DNA from: VRUE01 sp963844395
Lineage (GTDB): Bacteria > Actinomycetota > Thermoleophilia > Solirubrobacterales > 70-9
DNA length: 64,000 bases
Reading direction: 5' to 3'
Assembly (NCBI GenBank): GCA_963844395.1
Contig: CAWJNX010000002.1
Span: 744,001-808,000, forward strand
The notes beneath the pieces were generated by a model. That model was not told the origin of the DNA. It saw only the letters and a list, made by a program, of their open reading frames with translations, and did not search any database. A program made the translations under genes and the position numbers. This document shows positions 30,551 through 39,323 of the stretch, one piece after another (positions within the stretch are counted from its first letter, which is position 1; each line of letters opens with the position of its first letter).

Positions 30551-31738
30551 TCAGACCTCGGCCCGCTCGGCGTGCCGGACGCGGTCGCGGGCCTCGCCGT
30601 AGCTCCGCGTCTCGTAGGCAATCATCGCCCAGAGCAGCACGGTGACGAGGGAGAGCATGGCGAGCGCCGGCAGCTCGACCGCCAGCGGCAGCAGCGCGAG
30701 CAGCACGAACGACAGGGTTAGGCGGCGCCGGTTGATCGTCTGGACGTGGCGGTAGCGGAAGGCGACGTGGCCGAGCAGGTAGGCGGCGACCCCGCCGAGC
30801 AGGGCTAAGGCTGCCACGATGTCGAGTGGGTCGCCGACGTGGGCGAGAGTCTTTTTCAGGCCCAGCGCGACGAGCACGATCCCGGCGACCATCGGGAAGT
30901 GCAGGTAGGAGTACGAGTCGCGCGCCATCTCGTTCTGCTCGCGCCCCGGCTCGGCCTCGGCGAGGCGGCGCCCCGCGACCAGCGCGACGACGTCGAAGTA
31001 GACCCACCACATCGCTGCGGTCAGGGCGACCCCGAGCACTCCTGCCGCGACGATCCCGGCGTCAAGCCCGAGCTCGGCGCCGATCCCGATCGCGACGATC
31101 GACTCGCCCAGGGCGACGATCACGATCAGGCCGTGGCGCTCGGCGAAGTGGCCCGGGGCAAGCTTCCAGCCGGCGGGATCGATGAAGAAGTAGGGCGCCG
31201 CGACGTCGAGTCCCAGGGCCAGCGCCCAGAGCGCTCCCTGGGCGAGACCGTCGAACAGCGAAGAGAGGGCAAGGAGGGTGACTCCGACCGCGGTCCCGAC
31301 CGCCAGCCCGTTGACCGAGCGCCGCAGCTTCGGATCCTCGCGACTGGCGAGCATGAAGAGGGCGATGTGGCCGGCGCGAACGACCCCGTAGGCGAGGGCA
31401 AAGCTCAGCGCCAGATCGCCGAAGGCCTGCGGCACGCATAGAGAGACGATCAGCAGCGCCGCCATCGCCGCGAAGATCGCCAGGCGGACCGCCCCCTCCT
31501 CTGGATCGACGACGCTGGTCAGCCACGAGTAGCCGACCCACGTCCACCACAGCACGCCGAGCACGAGCAGGCCCTGGGCGAGCCCGGTCCAGGTCGGGTC
31601 GTGTGCCATCAGCGCCGTGCACTGGGTTATCGCGAGGACGAAGACGAGGTCGAAGAAGAGCTCCAGCGGGGTCACCCGCTCGCCTTCGCGCATCACCGCG
31701 GCGACCCGCGACTGGCGCGTTTCTTCGGCCGACGCCAT
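30551..31738 (-). CDS. LtrA-type membrane protein
   Basis: About 395 residues, many membrane helices. The N-terminal hallmark RVTPLELFFDLVFVLAITQ, with the WTWVGYSW segment and GLIVIVALGESIVAIGIG, identifies the low-temperature-requirement A family, whose exact function is unknown. ATG 31738 has GGGAAG 9 bases upstream; 31747 is the alternative. It diverges from the metallo-beta-lactamase gene with only 44 bases between starts. Confidence 0.88.
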   Translation of the reverse strand: MASAEETRQSRVAAVMREGERVTPLELFFDLVFVLAITQCTALMAHDPTWTGLAQGLLVLGVLWWTWVGYSWLTSVVDPEEGAVRLAIFAAMAALLIVSLCVPQAFGDLALSFALAYGVVRAGHIALFMLASREDPKLRRSVNGLAVGTAVGVTLLALSSLFDGLAQGALWALALGLDVAAPYFFIDPAGWKLAPGHFAERHGLIVIVALGESIVAIGIGAELGLDAGIVAAGVLGVALTAAMWWVYFDVVALVAGRRLAEAEPGREQNEMARDSYSYLHFPMVAGIVLVALGLKKTLAHVGDPLDIVAALALLGGVAAYLLGHVAFRYRHVQTINRRRLTLSFVLLALLPLAVELPALAMLSLVTVLLWAMIAYETRSYGEARDRVRHAERAEV

Positions 31739-31782
31739 CGCCGCCATCTTCCCCAAGACGGCGCTTGAAAGGATGCCGGGGA

Positions 31783-32787
31783 ATGAGTGAGCGCAAGCGG
31801 CCGGAGGCGCCGCGGACCGAGCGAGTCCTGCCCGGCGCTTGGCGGCTGCGGCTGGCACTGCCATGGCCGGGCGTCCCCCACGGCAACGTCTGGGCCGTCG
31901 CCGCCGACGGCGGCATCGTCCTCTTCGACACCGGGATCGGCGGCAAGGGTCGCCTGCGCCAGCTCGAATTCGCCCTCTCGCAGGCCGGCTTCGGCCTCGA
32001 GGACGTCCGCCTGCTCGTCTGCACCCACTCGCACACCGACCACTACGGCCTTGCGGCGCCGATCGTCGAGGGCAGCCGCTGCGAGCTGTGGATGCACCCC
32101 GCCTGGGAGCACGTGCGGTTGCTCGGCGACGACCCGGCGGCGGCGCTTGAGCGGCGGCTCGAGGTGGCCCGGGAGAGCGGTGTGCCGGCGGCCGCGCTGG
32201 AGCGCTACCGGGAGATGCGCAGCGAAGACGAGGAGACCGGGATCAACGCGATCGTCGAGCCTGACCGCGACCTGCTCCCGGGGGTCGAGGTCGAGACCGA
32301 CCTCGGCGTCTGGCAGGTGCACGAGACGCCCGGCCACGCCCCGTCCCACGTCGTCCTGCACCAGCCCGAGCGCAGGCTGATGATCTCCGGCGATCACCTG
32401 CTCGGCCGTACGGTCCTCTTCTTCGACTACGGCCACACGCCCGACCCGGTCGGTGAATTCCTCACCGGCCTCGATGAGATCGAGCCGCTCGACGTTGGCC
32501 TCGTCCTGCCCGGGCACGGCCGCACCTTCCGCGACCCGGCGGCGAAGATCGCCGCGGCGCGCCAGCAAGTCGACGAGCTGCTCGGCAAGGTCCGGGACTC
32601 GCTGGCCGGGGGCGAAAAGATGGCCTTCGAGATCGTCGGCGAGATGATCGGGCCCGAGAACCTCAAATCGCCAGCCAGCGCCTGGGCGCTGCAGATCGTC
32701 CGCGCCTCGCTCGATCACCTCGCGATCCTGGGCGAGGTCGAGTCGGTCGAGGGAAGCGATCCGCAGGTGTGGCGGAGGGCGGGATGA
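31783..32787 (+). CDS. Metallo-beta-lactamase-fold hydrolase
   Basis: 334 residues. The metal motif THSHTDHYG (residues about 83-91), the later GHAPSHVVLH and SGDHLL, and LPGHGRTF complete the ligand set. A C-terminal helical domain of about 90 residues resembles those of hydroxyacylglutathione hydrolase or LACTB2-like enzymes. It may act on a thioester or lactone, but the substrate is open. It is divergent to LtrA. Confidence 0.88.
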   Translation: MSERKRPEAPRTERVLPGAWRLRLALPWPGVPHGNVWAVAADGGIVLFDTGIGGKGRLRQLEFALSQAGFGLEDVRLLVCTHSHTDHYGLAAPIVEGSRCELWMHPAWEHVRLLGDDPAAALERRLEVARESGVPAAALERYREMRSEDEETGINAIVEPDRDLLPGVEVETDLGVWQVHETPGHAPSHVVLHQPERRLMISGDHLLGRTVLFFDYGHTPDPVGEFLTGLDEIEPLDVGLVLPGHGRTFRDPAAKIAAARQQVDELLGKVRDSLAGGEKMAFEIVGEMIGPENLKSPASAWALQIVRASLDHLAILGEVESVEGSDPQVWRRAG

Positions 32788-32824
32788 CCAGGCGCACCTG
32801 GTCCTCCCGCTAGGCTCCTGCCGC

Positions 32825-33268
32825 GTGGCCAGCTTTACTCTTGTGCGCGAAGTAGCAGCGCCTCCCGAGGTCGTGTTCGACGTGCTTACCGACCATCGGC
32901 GCTATGCGGCGATGACGCGGCTGCGGAAATCTGAGCTGGAGCGGGAGGGGGCGCCGGCTCCGAATGGTGTTGGCGCGATTCGTCGCCTGACCGCCGTCGG
33001 CCCCCCTATGCGCGAGGAAGTGCTGGTCTACGAGCGGCCTTTGCGCTTCTCCTACACGGTGCTCGCCGGGCTACCGGTGCGGGATCACGTCGGCACGGCC
33101 GAGCTGAGGCCGGAGGGGGACGGGACGAAGGTCGTCTACGCAGTTCGCACCGAACCGACCGTTCCGCTCGCCGGTGGGCTCGTGGTCGTCGCGATCAAGC
33201 AGGGGATCAAGCAGTTGCTCGACGGAGTCGTAGCCGAGTCCGAGCGGCGCGCGCTGGCTGGGAGCTAG
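32825..33268 (+). CDS. SRPBCC/polyketide cyclase-type lipid-binding fold protein
   Basis: 147 residues from GTG. Begins ASFTLVREVAAPPEVVFDVL, the usual first strand and helix of the START-like fold. LRFSYTVLAGLPVRDHVGTA strands and a long C-terminal helix (AIKQGIKQLLDGVVAESERR) follow. Such proteins bind hydrophobic ligands. It is first in a tight run with the GNAT and propeller genes. Confidence 0.8.
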   Translation: MASFTLVREVAAPPEVVFDVLTDHRRYAAMTRLRKSELEREGAPAPNGVGAIRRLTAVGPPMREEVLVYERPLRFSYTVLAGLPVRDHVGTAELRPEGDGTKVVYAVRTEPTVPLAGGLVVVAIKQGIKQLLDGVVAESERRALAGS

Positions 33269-33277
33269 CCGGCCCAG

Positions 33278-34045
33278 ATGGGCCGACGCGTGGACGACAG
33301 CGAGCTGCGCCGGCGGGCGATCGGTGGCCTGCGCGACGAGGTCGAGGCGTTCGGCAGCGGCCACCCGGACTCGCAGCTGATCCGGGAGGACGGCCTGCTC
33401 GCCTCGGTGACGCCCGCCTCGCCGCAGCGCTCGCTCTTCAACTCGGTCTTCTACGAGGCGCCGGCGGCGCTCGCGGAGCGGCTCGACGAACTGGCCGAGA
33501 CCTATGACGCTCACGGCGTAGCCGCGTGGACGGTCTGGGTTCCAGACGAAGATCGGGATACCGCCCGCCTGCTCGGTGACCGGGGCCACCAGCTCGACGC
33601 GGCGCCACGGGCGATGGCGCTGGACCTTGCCGACCTCGCTCCTGCGAGGGCCACGCCCGAGGGGGTCGAGCCCGGTTCCGGCGACGCGACCGTTGCCGCC
33701 GACCTCAACGATCGCGCCTACGGCTACGGCCCGGACGGGTTTCGCGCCGCGCTCGCAGCCGACACCTCGATCCGCTGGCACGCCGCCTACGACGGCGAGG
33801 AGCCGGTCTGCTGCGTCGGCACGATCGAGGTCGGCGACGACTGCTGCGTGACCGGGGTGGCAACCCCCCCCGAGCACCGCGGCCGCGGCATCGCCAGCTG
33901 GCTGCTGCGGGGGGCGCTAATCGAGGCGCGCGAGCGCGGTCTCCGCACCGCCTCGCTGCAGGCAACCAAAGCCGGGACGCCGATCTACGAACGACTCGGC
34001 TTCCGTGACTTCGGCTTCGTCGAGATGTGGGAGCTGCGCCGGTGA
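33278..34045 (+). CDS. GNAT-family N-acetyltransferase
   Basis: 255 residues. The C-terminal GNAT core has the acetyl-CoA loop in GVATPPEHRGRGIASWLLRG (residues about 196-215, consensus R-G-x-G-I-A) and the last strand TPIYERLGFRDFGF. The N-terminal half is a degenerate GNAT-like domain, giving the two-domain layout of many actinobacterial members. The acceptor is unknown. It overlaps the next gene by four bases. Confidence 0.85.
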   Translation: MGRRVDDSELRRRAIGGLRDEVEAFGSGHPDSQLIREDGLLASVTPASPQRSLFNSVFYEAPAALAERLDELAETYDAHGVAAWTVWVPDEDRDTARLLGDRGHQLDAAPRAMALDLADLAPARATPEGVEPGSGDATVAADLNDRAYGYGPDGFRAALAADTSIRWHAAYDGEEPVCCVGTIEVGDDCCVTGVATPPEHRGRGIASWLLRGALIEARERGLRTASLQATKAGTPIYERLGFRDFGFVEMWELRR

Positions 34046-35382
34046 AGCGGCTCTGGAGCGAGCGCAAAAAGCTTTGGGGCGAGCACAAGCGGCTCATCTT
34101 GGCGGTCGCGGCAGGCCTCCTCATCCTGCTGGCCGGCGGCGCCGTACTCGCCTACGAGCTGCTGAAGCGGCCGGCCGACGTCCACAACGCCGACGTCCCC
34201 TTCAAGCCGCAGAAACCCAAGCAGCCGCCGAAGAAGGCGAAGACGGTCAACTGGCCGGTCTTTGGCCTCAACCGTGCCCGAACCCGCTACCTGCCGGCGA
34301 AGGGAGTGAAGCCCCCTTTCCGCAAACTGTGGCGCTACACCGGCCGGCCGCTGATGGAGTTCCCGCCGATCTTCGTCGGCGGCAAGCTCTACTTCGTCAA
34401 CAACAGCGGCTTCGCCTACTCGCTCGACGCCGACAGCGGCAAGGTGCTCTGGAAACGGCGGATCGGCCGCCTCAACGCCTCCTCACCCGCCTACTTCAAA
34501 CATCGCCTCTACATCGTCAACCTGGTCCCCGGGCACGTCGTCAAGCTGAATGCCAAGACCGGCAAGACGATTTGGAAAAAGCCGCTGCCGGGCCGGGCCG
34601 AGTCCTCGCCGCTGGTGATCGGCCGCAGCGTCTACTTCGGCTGCGAGTGCGGCGAGCTGTTCGCGCTCAGCACCGTTAACGGCAACGTGCGCTGGTCGAC
34701 CTCGCTGGGCGGCCCGGTCAAGTCTGCCCCCGCCTACTACGGCGGCACCCTCTACGTCGGCGATTACGGCGGCTACATGAACGCGGTCAACGCCAAGAGC
34801 GGCGAGCTGAAGTGGCAGAGCGGTTCGCTCGGCCCGGGCTTCGGCGCTTCCGGCGCCTTCTACTCGACCCCCGCGGTCGCCTTCGGCCGCGTCTACGCCG
34901 GCAACAACGACGCCCGCGTCTACAGCTTCGACGCCCGCGACGGGACGGTGGCTTGGAGCTACTCGACCGGCGGCTACGCCTACTCGGGCCCGACCGTGGC
35001 TAGCACGCGGCACAGCCCGCCCACCGTCTACATCGGCTCCTTCGACGGCAACGTCTACGCACTCGACGCCAAGGACGGCGGCGTGCGCTGGAGCCGCGAC
35101 GCCGGCGGCCAGATCGTCGGCTCGCTCTCCGCCGTCGGCGAGATCGTCTACGCGGCCGAGTTCACCAACGAGACGACGAGCGGCTACATGATGAGGAGCG
35201 GCAAGCGCGTCTTCCGCTACCCGCGCGGCACCTACACGCCGATCGTCTCCGACGGCCGCCGTCTCTATCTCACCGGTTACTCCAGCATCACCGCGCTGCA
35301 GCCCTACAAGTACAAGAGAGCTATCGCCGAGCGGATCGAGGCCCCGGCCGCCAATCCGCGCCCCGACCGCAACCGCAAATAG
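34042..35382 (+). CDS. Membrane-anchored PQQ-type beta-propeller protein
   Basis: 446 residues from GTG at 34042. An N-terminal anchor (LILAVAAGLLILLAGGAVLA) and a Lys/Pro linker precede at least seven propeller blades with the repeat AxD-x-x-GKxxWK (LDADSGKVLWKRRIG, LNAKTGKTIWKKPL, VNAKSGELKWQSG, LDAKDGGVRWSRDA). The blades lie outside the membrane. BamB-like or sensor roles are possible, and there is no PQQ dehydrogenase active site. GGGAG lies 8 bases before the start. Confidence 0.85.
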   Translation: MKRLWSERKKLWGEHKRLILAVAAGLLILLAGGAVLAYELLKRPADVHNADVPFKPQKPKQPPKKAKTVNWPVFGLNRARTRYLPAKGVKPPFRKLWRYTGRPLMEFPPIFVGGKLYFVNNSGFAYSLDADSGKVLWKRRIGRLNASSPAYFKHRLYIVNLVPGHVVKLNAKTGKTIWKKPLPGRAESSPLVIGRSVYFGCECGELFALSTVNGNVRWSTSLGGPVKSAPAYYGGTLYVGDYGGYMNAVNAKSGELKWQSGSLGPGFGASGAFYSTPAVAFGRVYAGNNDARVYSFDARDGTVAWSYSTGGYAYSGPTVASTRHSPPTVYIGSFDGNVYALDAKDGGVRWSRDAGGQIVGSLSAVGEIVYAAEFTNETTSGYMMRSGKRVFRYPRGTYTPIVSDGRRLYLTGYSSITALQPYKYKRAIAERIEAPAANPRPDRNRK

Positions 35383-35435
35383 CCGCCGACGGGCCTAAAA
35401 CGACAGCCGGAGTCGCGTTTTCGGCCCATCGGCGG
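35383..35435. terminator. Bidirectional terminator hairpin
   Basis: CCGCCGACGGGCC-TAAAACG pairs with CGTTTT-CGGCCCATCGGCGG around a 7-base loop. The stem carries T-rich ends for both strands and lies between convergent genes. Its GAYGGGCCTRAAA arm resembles the palindromes at 53835 and 61472. Confidence 0.75.
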
Positions 35436-35443
35436 GCCTCGGC

Positions 35444-36517
35444 CTAGTGGCGCCCGGGCGCGACGCCACCCGGAGGCGGCGGCGGCGCCTTCGGCGGGTT
35501 CGGGGCGAAGTGCGGGAAGCGCGGGTGGTGGAGCCAGTCCTTGAGGACGTTGAGGCTCGAGGGGTAGTTCTGCAGCCGGTAGGAGCTGGCCGAGCCGAAG
35601 TCCTGGTAGTAGACGAGCATCTTGCAGCGGCGGTGGCGGTTGACCCAGGTGAGCAGGCGGCTGACGAAGCCTGAGTCGTCGGCGCCGACGACTCCCCACT
35701 CGGGCAGTGCGAACGGCTTGCCGGAGAAGCGACGGTAGAGGCCGGCCAGGGACTTCCAGTCCTGGTTGTCGGAGTAGATGTCGGTGCCGACCCAGTTGAC
35801 CCACCTGCTGCCGGGGTAGAAGTGGCGGGGGCGGTTATGGGGAACGGTCGGGGAGCCGGCCGGCAGCGTGCTCCAGAGCAGCGCGACCGGCGCCTTCGGC
35901 AGTCCGCGTACGCCCTCGCGCAGCGCCGGCAACCCGGCTCGCGCCAGACGGGCGTCGATCTCGGCCCGCTTGCCGCCACCATGGACGATCACGTAGATGC
36001 GGCGGAAGGCGCGTTTGTACCAGCGCGGGTGGTGGGCAGGGTCTCGCAGCTTGCCGGCGCAGTCGTAGGAGGCGTAGACGTTGCGGCAGCGGTTCGGCTC
36101 GCCGAGCGGGCGGATGTAGGCGCGCATCTTCTTCTCCCAGAACAGCTTGTTGAGGCGGACCAGATAGGTGTCGCCCTCGCCCTTGGCGATCGCCCGTGGG
36201 CTGATCAGCTCGTGGCCGTCGTTGTTGTCGGCGGTGGTGATGTGGAGGACCGGCCGCGCTCGTGCGTCCTGCCAGCGTTCGATCGAGTCTGGGAAGTCCG
36301 AGCCCCAGGTGCGGAAGGTCTGGATCAGCGCCGGGTGCTTGTCCATCGCGCGGCTGAACTCGCCGAAGTCGGCCGGGTCGCCGGTGTCGGAGATGCCGAA
36401 GAAGACCTTGTTTCCGTGCGGCATCAGGGGGCCGGCGGTTGCCGGTGCCGCCGTCAGGGCAAGCGCCGCCACGGCGAGAAGCGCCGTACGTACCCCTATC
36501 GAGCAGAGGAGAACCAT
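35444..36517 (-). CDS. Secreted GH26-like protein
   Basis: 357 residues with a signal peptide (TALLAVAALALTAAPATAG). The barrel pattern includes VFFGISDTGDPADFGEFSRA, the RPLGEPN strand, WVNWVGTDIYSDN and the probable nucleophile in KPFALPEWGVVGAD (Glu at the strand end). This arrangement is seen in beta-mannanase-type glycoside hydrolases (family 26) and relatives. It would act outside the cell on a polysaccharide. Two catalytic Glu are plausible, but the first is not certain. Confidence 0.72.
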   Translation of the reverse strand: MVLLCSIGVRTALLAVAALALTAAPATAGPLMPHGNKVFFGISDTGDPADFGEFSRAMDKHPALIQTFRTWGSDFPDSIERWQDARARPVLHITTADNNDGHELISPRAIAKGEGDTYLVRLNKLFWEKKMRAYIRPLGEPNRCRNVYASYDCAGKLRDPAHHPRWYKRAFRRIYVIVHGGGKRAEIDARLARAGLPALREGVRGLPKAPVALLWSTLPAGSPTVPHNRPRHFYPGSRWVNWVGTDIYSDNQDWKSLAGLYRRFSGKPFALPEWGVVGADDSGFVSRLLTWVNRHRRCKMLVYYQDFGSASSYRLQNYPSSLNVLKDWLHHPRFPHFAPNPPKAPPPPPGGVAPGRH

Positions 36518-36554
36518 CCGCAGGTTCTTCGACCCTTGCAGAGCCTGTACCTCC

Positions 36555-38105
36555 CTAGGCGGGGGCGCGGTCGGAAGCGACGATCGCCAGCACCTCCGGT
36601 GCGTACTTGGAGACGAAGCTGGGGCCGACGCCGCGGATCGCCAGCAGGGTGTCGGCGTTGGTCGGGCGGGTGGCGGCGATCGTCGCCAGGGTGGTGTTGT
36701 GGGCGACCGTGAAGGCCGGCTTGCCGTCGGCGGCGCGCAGGCGCCACGCTTTCAGCTCCTCGAAGAGCGGGGCATCGGCCGGGGAGAGCTCGGCGGGTGG
36801 GGCCGCCGCGGCCTTGGTCGCGCGACGCTTGGGACGAACCGCGATCGTCTCCGGATCCGGCAGCCAGCCCTCGGGATCGCAGGCGTCACAGCAGCGGCCC
36901 AGGGGCCGGCCGGCCGTGCGGTCGCTGAAGTGGTCGAGCACGCTGCGGCGCCGGCAGCGATCCGAGTAGATGAACGATTTGATCGTCCGGTAGTCGCGCC
37001 AGCCGCGCTCGTGGGCGATCGCCAGCTCGGGGTCGCCGGCCCGCTGCTGGTTGAAGCGGACCAGCCGCCCGAGGTCGGCGCGCATCGCCAGCAGGACAGC
37101 TTTCGCCGGCAGGCCGTCGCGCCCCGCTCGCCCCGCCTCCTGGTAGTAGGCCTCGAGGCTGGTCGGGATCGCCATGTGCCAGACCGAGCGCACATCGGCC
37201 TTGTTAACCCCCATGCCGAAGGCGTTGGTGGCGACGACCACCTCGGCCTCGCCGGCCATGAAGCGATGCTGGGCGGCGGTGCGGTCCTCCGCCTCCATCC
37301 CGGCGTGGTAGCGGACCGCGCGCATCCCGCCGTCGCGCAGGATCGTTGCGATCTCGTCGGTGTCCTTGCGCGTCCCGCAGTAGACGATCGCCGGGCGGTT
37401 CTGCGGGTCGCTCAGCCCGGCTTCGAGCAGCGCCAGCCGCCGCGCCTTCGAGCCCGTCCCTTCGAGCCGCACCACATCGAAGGAGAGGTTGGGACGGTCG
37501 AAGCCGGAGCGGACCTGTAGCGGCTCGCGCATCGCGAAGCGGCTTGCGATCTCCCGCGCCACCACCTCGGTCGCGGTCGCCGTGCAGGCCATCACCGTCG
37601 GGCGACCGAGCCGCTCGGCGATCTGTGGCAGCCGCAGGTAGTCGGGCCGGAAGTCGTGCCCCCACTCCGAGACGCAGTGCGCCTCGTCGACGGCGAGCAG
37701 GTCGATCCGCCGCTGCGCGATCGCGTCGAGGAAGACGCCCGAGCCGAAGCGCTCGGGAGAGCAATAGACGATCCGCGCTTCGCCGCCGCGCACCTGTTCG
37801 AGCGCCCGGCGCACGTCTTCGCCCTCCATCACCGAGGTGATCATCGCGACCGGATGGCCGGCTGCCGTGAGGCGCTTCCACTGGTCATTGATCAGCGCGA
37901 TCAGGGGGCTGACGACGACGGTCAGATCTTCCGAGGCCAGTCCCGGCAGCTGGTAGCAGAGGCTCTTGCCGCCGCCGGTCGGCATCACGATCAGCGAGTC
38001 GCGGCCCGCCAGTGCCGCTTCGACCGCCTCGCGCTGGCCGGGGCGAAACGCCTCGAAGCCGAGCTGGGCGAGCAGCGCCTCGGCGCGGTTGTCGGTCGGG
38101 GACAT
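36555..38105 (-). CDS. recQ: ATP-dependent DNA helicase RecQ
   Basis: 516 residues. Motif I TGGGKSLCYQ (43-52), DEAHC, CTATAT, YCGTRKDTDEI, ATNAFGMGVNK and QEAGRAGRDG are all present. The zinc-binding region CRRRSVLDHFSD...CCDACDP follows, and a C-terminal HRDC domain (LFEELKAWRLRAADGKPAFT) closes it. It unwinds DNA 3' to 5' in recombination and repair. The start at 38105 matches the normal N-terminus. The winged-helix domain looks reduced. Confidence 0.95.
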   Translation of the reverse strand: MSPTDNRAEALLAQLGFEAFRPGQREAVEAALAGRDSLIVMPTGGGKSLCYQLPGLASEDLTVVVSPLIALINDQWKRLTAAGHPVAMITSVMEGEDVRRALEQVRGGEARIVYCSPERFGSGVFLDAIAQRRIDLLAVDEAHCVSEWGHDFRPDYLRLPQIAERLGRPTVMACTATATEVVAREIASRFAMREPLQVRSGFDRPNLSFDVVRLEGTGSKARRLALLEAGLSDPQNRPAIVYCGTRKDTDEIATILRDGGMRAVRYHAGMEAEDRTAAQHRFMAGEAEVVVATNAFGMGVNKADVRSVWHMAIPTSLEAYYQEAGRAGRDGLPAKAVLLAMRADLGRLVRFNQQRAGDPELAIAHERGWRDYRTIKSFIYSDRCRRRSVLDHFSDRTAGRPLGRCCDACDPEGWLPDPETIAVRPKRRATKAAAAPPAELSPADAPLFEELKAWRLRAADGKPAFTVAHNTTLATIAATRPTNADTLLAIRGVGPSFVSKYAPEVLAIVASDRAPA

Positions 38106-38264
38106 CGCCGCAGCGTAAGGCCAGTGGGGGACGCGGGTGTGTGTCTGAGTGCCGATTCGGTGACGCAGACGTGCCGCGATGCGCGATCCCATCTGGGTCG
38201 GCGTCAGGTTTCGACTGGGCGAATGCGGGGAGACGGAACACCGTCACCGAGACAAGGAGGAGAG

Positions 38265-38540
38265 ATGTCCACGCTTGCGATCATCGCCATAGTCATCGGC
38301 GTCCTGATCCTGCTCGCGCTCGTCGTCGCGGCGTCCCGCCGGAAGTCCCACGATCGCGAGTTCGCGCAGGTGCAATCAGAGGCGCAGCACGACGACGCGC
38401 GGCATCACCGGGAGCGCGCCGAGGAGAGCCGCACCGAGGCCGCGATCGCCGAGGAGCGCGCCAAGCGCGCCCAGGTCGAGGCCGAGCTCGACGAGGAGCG
38501 CGCCAACCAGCGGGAGAGTGAGCTGAACCGCGAACGCTGA
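38265..38540 (+). CDS. Small membrane-anchored coiled-coil protein
   Basis: 91 residues: TM at 3-23 (TLAIIAIVIGVLILLALVVA) then a long, highly charged coiled coil rich in Glu/Arg/Ala to the end. AAGGAGGAGAG precedes the ATG. No enzyme motif. Similar single-span coiled-coil proteins act in envelope or stress roles. Its strong ribosome site, shared with the next gene, suggests high expression. Confidence 0.75.
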   Translation: MSTLAIIAIVIGVLILLALVVAASRRKSHDREFAQVQSEAQHDDARHHRERAEESRTEAAIAEERAKRAQVEAELDEERANQRESELNRER

Positions 38541-38632
38541 GCGCACTCCGTCTTCCCGTTCGAGCGTGCAGGCGGTTCGTACCTGCGAATCGGGGTAATG
38601 GGTGAGAGTCTTCGATCAAGGAGGAGAGAAGG

Positions 38633-39265
38633 ATGGCCCAGGCCAAAACGCGGCCCTCGAGTAAAAGCTCCCAGGGTTCGCGAAAACCACAGCGGACGGG
38701 GGGCTCGTCAACCAAATCGCGGACCTCGTCGAAAACGAGCAAATCGCGAAGCTCGCCCAAAACCAAATCCCGCTCCAAATCCCGTAGCTCGTCGAGCAAA
38801 TCTTCGTCGCCCAAATCCAACGGCACGGCTCGGGTCAACTCGGCGCGGCGCGCGGTGGAGAGCACCGCGAAAGGCGCGGGTCAGACGGCGAAAGAGGCAG
38901 GCCAGTCGGTGGGGCGCGCGGCCAGCAAAGCGAAAATGCCGCTGATGGCCGGCGGAGCAGCACTGATGGGCGCCGCGGCCGGCGGTCTCGCGGTCGGCGC
39001 CAAGGCCCGCCGGGGCAAGGGCATCGCGAAGGCGATTCCGCGGCGGCCCCTGGTGAAGATTCCGCGGCGGCCCCTGATAAAGATGGGCCGTCCCCAGGTG
39101 AAGGTGAAGTCGCGGGACATCAAAAAGGCGGCGAAGAAGGTCGGAACCGTCGGAACCCAGGTGGGCCGAGTCGCCGCCGAGCTGCAGAACGCTGGTGAAG
39201 AGTCGAACGGCAAGCACCGCTCACCGGTCGAGGTCGTCCTCGAGGGACTCACCGCGAGGCGTTAG
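38633..39265 (+). CDS. Ser/Lys-rich histone-like protein with hydrophobic core
   Basis: 210 residues. Residues 1-70 are Ser/Lys/Arg/Thr repeats (SSKSSSPKSN-type). Next come an Ala/Gly-rich hydrophobic stretch (PLMAGGAALMGAAAGGLAVG) and duplicated IPRRPLVK/IPRRPLIK blocks. A basic helix and an acidic end follow. The N-terminal part resembles H1-like nucleoid proteins, while the middle could insert in or lie on a membrane. AAGGAGGAG lies before the ATG. It is probably a DNA- or membrane-surface-binding structural protein. Confidence 0.7.
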   Translation: MAQAKTRPSSKSSQGSRKPQRTGGSSTKSRTSSKTSKSRSSPKTKSRSKSRSSSSKSSSPKSNGTARVNSARRAVESTAKGAGQTAKEAGQSVGRAASKAKMPLMAGGAALMGAAAGGLAVGAKARRGKGIAKAIPRRPLVKIPRRPLIKMGRPQVKVKSRDIKKAAKKVGTVGTQVGRVAAELQNAGEESNGKHRSPVEVVLEGLTARR

Positions 39266-39295
39266 CGCGCCTAATTCGGCCCCACGAGGGAATGG

Positions 39296-39321
39296 AGGGA
39301 CGCGCGCCGGAGGGCGTCCCT
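39296..39321 (+). terminator. Intrinsic terminator
   Basis: AGGGACGC and GCGTCCCT form a perfect 8-bp stem with a 10-base loop, followed by CTT, between the convergent histone-like gene and zwf. Confidence 0.65.
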
Positions 39322-39323
39322 CT

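Noticed and set aside
30585..31441. Plus-strand frames inside the LtrA gene region
   Set aside because: Low-complexity Arg-rich translations, antisense to a clear membrane protein.
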